Shown here: positions 1-10,596 of the stretch, piece after piece | Layout: each line of letters begins with the position of its first letter | How positions within the stretch are numbered: position 1 is the stretch's first letter | NCBI RefSeq assembly: GCF_022965805.1 | Contig: NC_133101.1 | Location: 19,067,054 to 19,131,053 of the forward strand | Length of the DNA: 64,000 nucleotides | Origin: Primulina eburnea | Taxonomy: Eukaryota > Streptophyta > Magnoliopsida > Lamiales > Gesneriaceae | Direction of reading: 5' to 3' | The notes under the pieces: generated by a model | The model's input: only the letters and a program-made list of their open reading frames with translations | What the model was told of the DNA's origin: nothing | The model's database searches: none | Made by a program: the position numbers and the translations under genes

Positions 1-700
1 CGAAATTTGCATTTCTGTCCCCATAAAATTTTCCATCTTTACCTCATTAAACTTTTAAGTTCTCGAACTCAAAATTTGGTAAATTCGAAATAGTCCCTTT
101 AGAATTTTGTTTTGCACTTAGGTCCTCAAATTATTAGTTATTACAATTAGGTCCCTAAAATTCTCAATTCCTGCAATTCAATTCTTAAATCCAAAGTTAT
201 ACATTTTTATACTTCTATAGATTGTCGTAGTCTTCAAACAATTATTCCTTACATGGAATCCTAAAATATTTAATTCAACTAGTAGCCACGAACCATCAAT
301 AATAAAATTTTTTTTTTGAAAACATACATGCCCCAAAAGTATTCAAATTTTTTTTAGATTAACCTATGACCCATAAGTATAATATCAGTACTACAAACCG
401 AAAAATTAATAGAGTCAAATCATTTTCAACCTCTCTTAAAGCCCAATATTCGAATTCTTAGACATGTCCAATTCCAAACGTAACCAAAATGCATAATTAC
501 ATTATTTCTTTAAATTTAAGTAAATACTGCATAATCAAAATCTGAATGTAAATATTTCATGAAAACATGCTGATAAAATAATTCATTCTTTAAATAAAAT
601 GCGTAAATTTAAAACTTACAGACCGAAGACGTGACTTCATGAGCTTCTCGTGATCATTAGTAGTACAACTCTTTACAAGAACATAGGCTCTAATACCAAC
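1..700 (-). mobile_element. TE-A internal region: leader plus intron-like block
   Basis: This is the PBS-proximal internal part of a minus-strand gypsy-type element whose LTR starts at 701. Bases about 180-690 match the internal region of N1 (about 10110-10590), including a shared block at about 280-300. Bases 1-190 are degenerate lines of about 35 nt, each with an 'agggacctaa-tgcaa' core read on the minus strand, and resemble the gag-pro introns of the Tekay copies, most closely copy B near 46880-46960. No coding frame is visible. The rest of the element lies left of the window. Confidence 0.7.
687..698 (-). other. Primer binding site of TE-A
   Basis: On the minus strand this reads TGGTATTAGAGC, one base from the canonical TGGTATCAGAGC complementary to the 3' end of plant initiator tRNA-Met. 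It lies two bases from the LTR edge at 701, as in the other gypsy elements here. Confidence 0.85.
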
Positions 701-1252
701 TGTAAAGGCCCGGTAATCCTTCTTGAAAATTTGCGAAAAAATTAAAATTTTCTTTTTAAATAATTAAAATGTCTCAATCATAAGTTAAACTGATAAAAAT
801 GTTTGATATTCAAAATAGCAGCGGAAGAAATCTAATGTTTGCAAAATAATGATTTAAAAATAATTCAGCAACATAAAAACTTAGTTTGAATTAAAAATAA
901 TAAATGCTGAAATGAGGTCCTCGAGTTCCACTACTGCCGACTCGAGCTGGCTCACTGATCCCCGCCCTCGGTCCTGACATCATCAGTACCTGAAACAATC
1001 AAGTCTAGTGAGTCTAAAGACTCAGCATGCATATATCGTAAATAACAAGTAAATAAATAATAAAGTCGCATGCAAGTGAAAATATCCTGTAATGATTTGT
1101 AACGTAAAATATCATTTCAATGGTAATTATAACATGTGCATAACTGAACTGAAAATATGATGGTAAAAATATTTGCTCCTTGGAGCCCTGTACTGAAATA
1201 GCTTGTAATAATTTTCTTGGTGAGATTATGGTCTACGCAAATGGTCCCTGAA

Positions 1253-1390
1253 CTGAATTGACCGGTAATTGGCGATCTGACCGGTAATTGATGACCGGGA
1301 ACTGACCGATAACTGGCGACCGGGTGAAACTATTCGGTAACTGACGACCGGATGAAACTGAACTGACCGGTAACTGACGACCGGGTAAAA
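1253..1390. repeat. Degenerate CCGGT-rich minisatellite in the TE-A LTR
   Basis: About five imperfect units of 20-35 bp carry 'gaccggtaactgacgaccgg' or close variants, giving an unusual density of CCGG and CG sites in AT-rich DNA. I do not see this array in the other LTRs of the window, so it looks specific to this family or copy. Confidence 0.75.
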
Positions 1391-2518
1391 TAATAATTCC
1401 AGGATAGTAAAGTGACCCCAAGCAATATCGCATAAATCTCAAAATGAATATTTTGCACGTGATATAATTAAATAACATCATTAAATATGAACAATTTCGA
1501 TCTTCTTGCATTAAAATCATGTACTTGCGATATTTAAAAATACCTATATGGCTTGATTGAAGAGTAAAAGAAGATATAAACATGCCTTGGTTTGTTTTGA
1601 CAGAAAACAAACGAAATAACGACGCGGCACGGCGGAGACGGAGTGCTCTTCACTTTCTCACTTTTTCTCTCTTAATTCCTTTAAACCAAGCATGCACCAT
1701 AATTATTATAATAGCGTAAAAATCGTAAACGTGATGCATGAACATTTAAAATATCATGATTTGTGCTCAGGGCGCTGCCAGGACTAAAATCTCACCCCGA
1801 GTGCAAGGAGTTTGATAAGCTTCGGGTCAATTTTAGAGGTCCAGGGTTGAAACGATAATGTTGGGGTTTCCCGGAGTCCCGCTTTTAATCCGAGTCGACC
1901 CAATATTTAACCAAAATTTTTCCCACTTTTTACCATGTCCTACAAACATCCAAATGATCCTAATTTCGTAGTACCCAGCCCAAAATTCTCAACTGAAAAC
2001 CCTCTCCCTACCAATAAAAGTCTCGGCCCTTTCATGGATTTCAATATTCTAACTCACGCCCTTACCAAAATTCGACACTAGCTAATATCCGAAGGGACCA
2101 GCTCCTAACCCATCTCTACCTGACCCTCCTAGGACTCCTCTGGACTCAATACACCCATGGCCCTGGCCCCATGCAGCCTACGACACCAGCACAATCGCTA
2201 GGACCCTAAAGACACCTCGCCGAGTTCCCTCCTCCATGTGCACAGCCACTACCTCCGATGGTTTTAGCGGTGGTTGGATCACCCTGAGCCTTGACTCAGA
2301 CCCATCAGGGTGTGGTACGAGCCCCAGTTTATCCCTCTCACCACCGGCACCACCCCTACCTCGATCCCTCACTCGCGCAAGCCTATTATCAAGAAAATCC
2401 TTTGGTTCTTCAACTTACAGCAACCCCAACTAACTCGAACTCCACGGCCACACATTATAACCTTATCAGCCTCGTAACACTCTAATTCATAGTCCCTTGC
2501 ACGTCAGTAAGATGAAAA

Positions 2519-4937
2519 TGTTGGGACATCGTATTCTCGCACCCAAGACGCAGCGGAAGTTTAAAAATTTTGTTCTTGGGCGTCGTGTGTTTAAAACATT
2601 CATAGGACGTTTAGAATTATACCTTTGCGTTCTAAACGCTGGACTCCAAACTATTCCGGTTTGAGACAGATATAGTCCTTCTTGTAAATTCCTACGAACG
2701 GATCTTCAACTTTAATCGCCTAATTAGGTCCACGATCGAAAATTGTTTTCCTCGTTTGGTTTGCACTAGAAAATCCAAACGATTTATGCGTTGAGACTGA
2801 AGCCTCCGAATTTCCAAAATCCAGAGACTAAGCGGTGATGCGATGGAACAAGGGAAGTGGCCGAAAATTTCTTCCCAAGAAACTCATGGTGGCCGAGACT
2901 TTCAAAGATAAAAATTGGAGAGGATTTTTGAATAAATCTTATTTATTCTTAATCCATAATTAGCCTAATAATTATTGATTCTCAATCAATAATTTAAGCA
3001 AATCAAATTTGCTTATTTGGGCAAAATTTTCTTCCCAATTTTAGAGGGTGGCCGTAGGTTTCTAGTCAAGGAAGGGAGAGATTTTTTTTTTCTTTTCTTT
3101 TGTGTGCAAAAATTTCATCTCTCAACAATGAGCCATAATGTTGTATTTATAGAAGGAGACTCCTAATCTAATTAGGAGTCCTTCTCCAACAAGGACTCTA
3201 ATAATTTCATTATATTTAAACTCCCATATATTTAATATATAATGTATTTATTAACCTTTAATAATACATGATATAATAATATCATATACACATATTTTAT
3301 ATCACCATATAAAATATATACATGTATATGTTTATTAAATTAAATAACTATTATTTAATTTATAAACTAACTCATTAGTTAATTTAATTCTAAACTCCTC
3401 TAGAATATTAATGGGAATTTGTGCACGTTAGTAGTCATCACTACTAGCACAATCATTTAATTAGTAAATTCTAAATTCACTAAAAAATTGATTCCGAACT
3501 CATTATAATCCCGATCGACGATCCGAGAGCGCCGATGTACCAAGGATACAAAACTTGTTCATATAATGAAAATCGAAAATTTCGAAGATCAAAATTTTCA
3601 TTTGCCAAATTTAGAACTTACCATATATGGCAGCTGCCAGTTTTAGTGAACTCCTTCACAAAACAGATAGTTCCACTCTCCTTCCTTATTTAGCAATCAT
3701 GCTAACTTCCATTTCTTCCATCCTATGGAATCAGCTCATAAACTCCTTTATAAGCTTCTTGTTTGATCTCCATCAAACTATAGTCGCCAAATTCCAACTC
3801 CTTGAAATTTGACTATCTCAACGGGAACACAGAATCCGATACTTGTGTGACCCTCAATGGTTCAGGGATACAGCTAGCCGTGGGTTCACATCTCCATGTG
3901 ATTCAGAATAACATTTATTCTTATTCGAGTTTACCCTAGTTAACCCCATTCTTTTCAAAAACTCCTTGATCAAGAATGTCAGAACTCATTTCTGATTGCA
4001 CCCATCGGATCATGGTAAGAGCGTCTAGTAGCATCGCCCCATGATCCCCTAGGTATCACTGATAGTGCCTGCAAGAACCTTTAGTCATGGTTAGCGTACA
4101 GTACGGTCCCTTCAACACATATATCCCGATCGAATCTGCAACCATTGGTATATCGAGAGTTGCATATGAATTCGATAACGATGTGATTTATCTTTGAGTA
4201 ATAATAGTGGCATGGCATGTACAACTAGGAAAACACCTTTCCCTAAAGCACATTTCTTGCTCTGACCAGAGACTCCTTGCACTATTAACTCATCAGATCA
4301 CATAGGATATCTTCACCTGTAGGCGAACGGTGAATCCCCGACTACGATGCATTTGCTCCTACGTATTTCGAAACTACACCCAACCTCGCCACCTGATGAC
4401 CCTCGATGGAGTCGGTAAACGGATCAAAGTGCATGCTAGTACGTATAGCCCCTGCATTGTCTCGGGTCAAAGGACTAATGGTGTACAACCATAACTGCGG
4501 ACTATTCCACTCGATAAGTGGGAACCACTTGGATAGTCCGAGGGAGGGTTGTTCAGTGCATCATCATATGATCACCCATCTGTGTGAATGGACATCTCCA
4601 TGCCCTTGTCAATGAAACATGACGTTTACATCACAGATGCTAGTCTCGAGCTCGAGCGACCTTTATCCTTGTTTTAGGCGGCTGAATCGACTAGTAACCT
4701 GTTTAGAATATACGGTATGCTTCCTAATGAGTTTCATGATCTTACGTGGAGTCGCAGACCTCATGGTACCTATTGTATATTCAAGGACTTTATCTATGCA
4801 GCTTGCATGGGTATACAGATAAAGTATAATGCCATAATCGAATAAAATCGTAAAATATTATTAAAATAAAGATTGTTTTGCATTAGAGTCAATAAAACCG
4901 GAGCCACAAGTTGGCTTGCCGGGCACCTACTCTAACA
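2519..4937 (-). mobile_element. Solo LTR, SIRE/Maximus-like copia, copy 1
   Basis: This 2419-bp block starts TGTTGGGACA and ends CTCTAACA and is flanked by a perfect 5-bp duplication gaaaa (2514-2518 and 4938-4942). It aligns end to end with 18085-20479. No internal coding DNA is present, so it is a solo LTR left by LTR-LTR recombination. Minus orientation is inferred from a TATA box on that strand and from the minus-strand start TGTTAGAGTAGG, which I recognise from SIRE-type copia LTRs. Small ORFs inside are unsupported. Confidence 0.85.
3145..3154 (-). promoter_or_regulatory. TATA box of the solo copia LTR
   Basis: The minus strand reads CTATAAATAC. It is preceded by a short hairpin (gactcctaat / attaggagtc, 3160-3181). 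The same hairpin and TATA arrangement is found in copy 2 near 18688-18722, which supports function in the parent element. Confidence 0.6.
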
Positions 4938-5952
4938 GAAAACGTGAATTACGAGTATGGAAGTGCAAGAATAAACAACAAAACCTAACAAATCTTCCTG
5001 TATAAAAATAGGTCAGCAGATTCGCCCACATATAAACATAATACAACATGAATATAGCGTGAGAGATGCAGATACGAAAGTACAATGCGTGCCTTAACGA
5101 TTGAAGAACAAGAACGATACAATGGAGACCCGGAGAGAGCTTTTCTTGCCAACGCCGAAGCTTACAGCTGTTGGGTGAAGAAACTGATGGCTCTTAAATT
5201 CTAATGGGGGTGTCGGCTGTGGTGGGGTTTAGGTTTAGGTTAAAATATGATTAAGGGTTAATTATATAGGTGAATTATTAGTTAATGGGCCTAAATTGTT
5301 TAATTTAAATATTAAAAAGATGATTAAGCCCTATAAACTCAAAAGTAGGCCCATTAAGCTCGAACCCACTCCCGAAAAATATTTCGAGTTGGAAAGATTT
5401 TGAAAATAATAGCCGAACCATTAAAAAGTCCTCGACTCGATAAAATTAGCGTACCGTTAAAAATTAAAATCTAGCTGGTAAAATATCCAAAAATTCTCAT
5501 TTTTGAAAAGTAAACTTAAAAATATTTTAACTTAATTTATAAAAATAGATAGTGTAATAAAAATAATTTTTCTGAAAATTCTCCGATCTCCGATCCTCGT
5601 TCGAACGTGAAATGCAACTTAAAAATCTTAATGCACAAACTTTTAAAATTTCATGAAACAAATCCTTTCATGCATGAATTATGCCTAAAATGCATAAAAA
5701 TAATTAAACATAAATTAATGAAATAAACATGCTAAAATACCACTTCTTAAATAAGTCTTTATTAACTTATCTCAATACTCCATCTCCGGTCCGACCTAAC
5801 TTATTTAACTGAAAATATAACAATTAAACTACTGCGTAAAATAAATAAATTTAAAGAAAAAAATTTAAATACTCATGCAATAAAAACCATTTTAATTTAA
5901 TTACAAGAAATTATGCATGGCTTATACGCAGTCCAATTTACGGGTTCTACAC

Positions 5953-6377
5953 TAAGTATATTAGTTCAGTCACAACGAAACACGACTGGATAAACAAAAA
6001 TGTTTATTTAATCAAATAAACTTGTATTTTACATTCAAGTACAAAATTGCTACTACAATAGCAGATTTTAAACGAGACCGAATATCAGTTGATTTACATT
6101 TGATAGAAATGAACATATGACAACTGGTTGCCTTGAGTGCTTACAATGCTGCAACGATCTTGAGTCTTTCTGTTAGAAGAGCAGCTAATTTGCCTTGAAC
6201 TGGATCAGTTTGCAGTCTAACTGGTCGAGCAGACTCAAATTAACTCAACAGATGCCGAACCGCATTGATCTGATATATCAATGGAGAAGTGATATACTTT
6301 TGATGATTAAGCTCCACTTTAATCATCAAGTATCCTAGCATGGGTAAGCTTCATTTGTATGTCAACTGAACTGGTAG
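5953..6377 (-). mobile_element. Copia element internal region, left part
   Basis: The sequence between the TE-A LTR and N1 continues on the other side of N1 at 13555. Both pieces are rich in 'cagtt/aactg' words like the copia LTR at 13851-15132. It is read as the non-coding 5' internal region of that minus-strand copia element. No ORF is supported. The last five bases (6373-6377, ggtag) are the target duplication of N1. Confidence 0.55.
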
Positions 6378-9347
6378 TGAAACGTCTGCTTATTCGTTTT
6401 CTTAAAACGTGCTAGAATTTTTTTTTTCAAAACTCCCATAGCATTCGGCCGAACCATAAAATATTTTGGAACCATTTTAAAAGTAAAACAACCAACTATT
6501 TTATCAACCCAAAAACATTATTTGTAAAGTATAGCCCATACTATAACCTCTCAAAAATCGCTCATAATTATGATAAAAGTCATAAAATATCCTTAACATA
6601 ATTTAAAATCATAAATCATAAACTAGTGCGGAAAACTAGCGTCGGTCCTCCGGTTAATTGCACCTTCAGTCCAGCAAAGTCATTCATCAAGACCTCCATA
6701 AACATTATTACCATAATCACCTGCATCAATGACATCTAGTGAGTCTAAAGACTCAACACACCATAATCTTAATAACAAGTACTATATATACAGATCACAT
6801 GCAACAGTGAGAAATAATTGTACTTAAAATATCATTTCAATGGAGATGCATAAACTTAAAACATAACATTTTCATAAACATTTTCATGATGCATAAACTT
6901 TAAATAAAAACATTTTTATAAACAATCTCATATCAACATAATAATATTCATATTCATATCCATATCCATATCCATATCCATATTCGTATCAATATCCATA
7001 TTCGTATCAACATATTCATGTCATCATATTCATATTCGTTTTTGTTGAATTCAGATCGTGATTGTGACTCGTATTCTTAAACGTATTGGGCGATAGATCC
7101 ATCTAAAAAAAACCACAGTACTGGGCGACGGGGGACACCAGCAACATTCTCACCGGTCAACTGGTTTCTGGCCAACATATTAACATATTCGCATTCGTAT
7201 CAACGGAAACACGATCGTCGGGCTCCCACTGGGACCATAACCCTCACGATATCTCCAACATATTTAGTCACAATCCCTTCACGTCCTTCAACATTTCATA
7301 TTTCCATCACTTAATAAAAACATGCATAATAATATCATTTTATTTTGAAACCAAGCATTCAACATGTCTTTTAAATGTCTAAATTTAACTCATAAAAATC
7401 CATGAACATTTAAAAATCATAATTTAACATATCATAAAAAGCCATAAACGTTTTAAAATCAACATTTTAACTAATTAAATTATAAACATTTAAAACAACA
7501 TTTTAACGTATAAAAAAATTTCATAAACATTTTAAAACAAACGTTTTAACATATTAAATTCTAAAATCCATAAACATAAACATTTTAACATATTAAATCC
7601 ATAAACAATTAAAATACCTATTTTAACATATAAAAATTCATAAACATCCATAATCATTGTAAATAATCATATTAGCATATAAAACAGCATTCAGGGCACT
7701 GCTACGACATTCACTAATTTCTAGGTGTAAAAAGACCGTTTTACCCCTAGACGTAAAATTCCACGTTTTGAATTTTTTCTTCATTCCATTGACTCTAACA
7801 TGTCCCAAATAATTATTTAAGCTTACATGAATTTTTACATATTTTTATTTAGCATAAATCGATGACTTTTAAATTATTTTTAACTGTAACATATTAACGC
7901 GTTTTAATCCTGAATTAAACCAAACCTTAATATAAAATCCCCAAATTAAAAAATTAGACTTTTAATCATTATTTGAGCTTAAATATAATTTTTATAATTT
8001 TATTAAGCTTAAATCTAGGCGTTTCCCGATTCATTTTTAAACTTAGACGTACTTCCCGGTTTTGACTCGTATGGACTCGAAACTTAACCAAACTTGAACC
8101 AAAGCTTAATAACACCTAACTAACACATATACGACTAAATTCCAGCCCATTAAGTCCTTAGAACATGCCTAGGAAGCTACTGAATTTTTCTGCACAAGAG
8201 TCCTAGTCCTAATATGATTCGGACATAGGCTAGCTTCGCCTCCAGCCCTTAACCACCATGTTCAGCCTCTACCCATCCCTCTTATGCAGCCCACTTAAGT
8301 CTAGTGGACCCTTCCTAACCGCATCTAGCAGTCGTGACCCTTAAAGACTCTAGTCGAAGAGTCCTTTCCCTTAAGGAGTCTATTTTCGTTTTTATTCCTT
8401 CTTTATTTTTTTCAGCCCTTAAAAATATATCTAGGGACCCTTAAACATGTGGAAAACATCCCTTCAAGTACCCCTACCATGGCAGCCCCTTTGTGCATCG
8501 TTATGAGGAGTTTTAAAAGATGAAAACACTAGTTTTGTGCATGTATAGCCATAAAAACGAAAATATAAAAGTTGCATCATGTTTTTCATGCAATCATGTA
8601 TCAAACACATAATATGGTGTGAAAGATGAGAAAAAAGAGATTAAGGCGTGCCTTTGCGTATTTAACGAACGATTTCTCATTGACGATTGCGAAGAACGGG
8701 GCATGACCTTGGCTTGAACTTTTTCCTTGAGCTTGTTCAACTTTTTCTCTCAACTTGGTGTGTGTGTGTGTCGTGTATAATTGGAGTACTTTTCATAAAA
8801 GTGGGGCGTGAGTTATGGGGTAAAGTTTGGGGTGATTTACATATTTTATACTAATTAATTCTTTAATTAAGCTTAAGCCCATTAAGCCCCCAAATTAGGC
8901 CCACTAGTCTTGATTAGGAATTAATTAAAATATTATAATAGTTTTGTTTAAATAAATTTGTGAATTTATTAGTCGGGTTTCCAAAACGTTCGTATTTTTG
9001 TTGAAAAACCAATACCGATAAAATTTACGTCCCGGCGTATAAAATCACATCAAAACCCCTTATTTTCAAAAATACTAAAAAAACATCACCCTTAATTTAA
9101 ATAATCAAAAACAATTAATTAATAAAAATATTTTCTATTTTTCAGCCATTGGTCTCCGTTCCTCGATCGCAACTCGAATAACCTTTAAAAATACATTTAA
9201 TGCGACCATGTAAAAATATATTTTAAACATGCAAATATGCACAACATAATTAATTTATGTAATTAAAACAATTAATTAAAATACAAAGAAATTAAATAAT
9301 TGCATGTATGTGGTTCGTGTGGACCTTCAAATTTTCGGGGCGTTACA
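6378..9347 (-). mobile_element. 3' LTR of N1
   Basis: The 2970-bp copy is bounded by TGAAACGTCT and GGCGTTACA on the plus strand and aligns with 10597-13554. It carries the GAGTCTAAAGACTC palindrome (6741-6754), an array of catatc/catatt hexamers (6945-7035) and a (GT)n run near 8757-8771. Confidence 0.92.
6945..7035. repeat. CATATC/CATATT/ATTCGT hexanucleotide array
   Basis: Imperfect tandem hexamers lie within the N1 3' LTR. Related arrays sit at matching sites in other N-family LTRs (11150-11235, 11388-11419, 26784-26832, 26975-27060, 62583-62615, 62866-62950), with different unit numbers and spellings, as expected from slippage. Confidence 0.85.
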
Positions 9348-10596
9348 ATCTTCCCCCCTTAAATTGAATTTCGTCCTCGAAATTCGCTTATCCTTAATAA
9401 CCCAAAGTTTAGACTTAGTAGTACCCCAAAAATTCACGATTCCGCTGCGCTACTCTGATAAAACTTAAGTTTTAGAATGTCCTTACGTCTCCTTGATCCC
9501 AATTAAAATTTTCTTCTAAATCCTTATTTTGCAATTCGCAACTTAGAAAGACTTATAATGACTTAGTGCTGTTACTATTATAACCTCGAATTTCAACTTT
9601 TCTTACAGTTCCCAATATTAAAAGATGGATGACCTATACTTATCGTACATTATTTTCCTTATTTTATACCCAAAATTTTCATACAACTTATCAAATTTCA
9701 ATCTTAAAATCCCAAACGCATCCGCTAACACTTAGATTTTTAAGCTTAATATTGATTCATCCTTGAAACCCCTGATTAAAATTCCTTATAACATTATAAC
9801 CAAGATATCTCAAGGTTCCAAATATTCTTAAAAGTAAATCATCGAAAATTCTTGTCATTTAACCCATTCAATTCTCGCTTATTGCTAAACTAGTTCCCAA
9901 ATTCCTTAATAATTGTAAAATTAATTCTTAGTTTCCTCAAAAACCATCCTAATTGGTCCTTAATTTCAAAATTCCTACTATTAACCCATAAATTCTTGGC
10001 GTTCTTAATTCTCTTCTTCGAGTTTTCCATAACGTAATTTCGAAAATTTAAACTTATTTACCCAAAATTCAATTCCTAGAACCAATCTTTACCTTTCATC
10101 AAACTTAAAATCCCAATTTATACATTCTCTTACTTCCCAAGATAATCGCAGTCCTCGAATAATTATTACTTATGTCTAATTCCCAAAAAATAATTCAACT
10201 AGTAGCCACGAATCATAAATATTTTCTTAGAAAATCTACGTGTCCCAAAAATATTCATAATATTCATGATCAACTTATGGCCCAAAAAGTAGAACATCAA
10301 TACTAATACCCAAAAATCAACATAGTCCAATTCTACCACAAAGCCAACATGCGTTGAATTCAAATAATTTCTTATTTCATATCGTATCACATATAAAAAT
10401 TCTAAAGCATATAAATCATATATTATCATAAAGCTATTAAACATGTGACTTAAACATATAATTCATGTACTTACGCAGGTAACATCATAAAATCATATAA
10501 AGCATGTAAAACTTACAAATTTGAGGCTTGACGACTGATCTTCCCGGCACTGATGTTGGCACAACCCTTTACAGCAACCATTGCTCTGATACCAAC
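9348..10596 (-). mobile_element. N1 internal domain, non-coding
   Basis: It runs on the minus strand from the primer site (10583-10594) to the polypurine tract at 9348-9360 (plus strand atcttcccccctt). Next to the tract is a 'cgaggacgaaatt' block, also found just after the pol stop codon in copy C (57239), so the element kept the 3' end of an autonomous Tekay-type element. The part near the primer site is homologous to TE-A bases 180-690 and to N2's leader (63530-63763). An 81-codon ORF at 10199-10444 shows no family resemblance. Confidence 0.8.
10583..10594 (-). other. Primer binding site of N1
   Basis: The minus strand reads TGGTATCAGAGC, an exact match to the usual plant initiator tRNA-Met primer site, two bases inside the LTR edge at 10597. 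Confidence 0.9.

Larger units (their letters stand above)
701..5952 (-). mobile_element. 5' LTR of TE-A (gypsy-type), split by a solo copia LTR
   Basis: The block starts TGTAAAGGCC and ends GGGTTCTACA on the plus strand, so both ends are TG/CA. Without the insertion at 2519-4937 and its 5-bp duplication it is about 2.83 kb. It shares modules with the other gypsy LTRs: a GAGTCTAAAGACTC palindrome at 1010-1023 and a 'ctcagggcgctgccag' block near 1768, also seen in copy B's LTR near 41375. The left LTR is outside the window, so the target duplication cannot be checked. Confidence 0.8.

Noticed and set aside
2178..2485. Overlapping ORFs on both strands in a GC-richer part of the TE-A LTR
   Set aside because: Mutually overlapping, no domain, and inside an LTR.
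3627..3812. 61-codon ORF, conserved as 19170-19355, as a possible small gene
   Set aside because: Both lie inside homologous solo copia LTRs, antisense to the LTR promoter; similarity follows the LTR as a whole.
6945..7035. Hexamer array as a telomere-like or CRISPR-like repeat
   Set aside because: Units are not TTTAGGG, have no unique spacers, and sit at the same place in every N-family LTR.
10583..10594. Primer sites as possible tRNA gene fragments
   Set aside because: Only 12-15 bases match; no cloverleaf or A/B boxes, and each lies next to an LTR edge.
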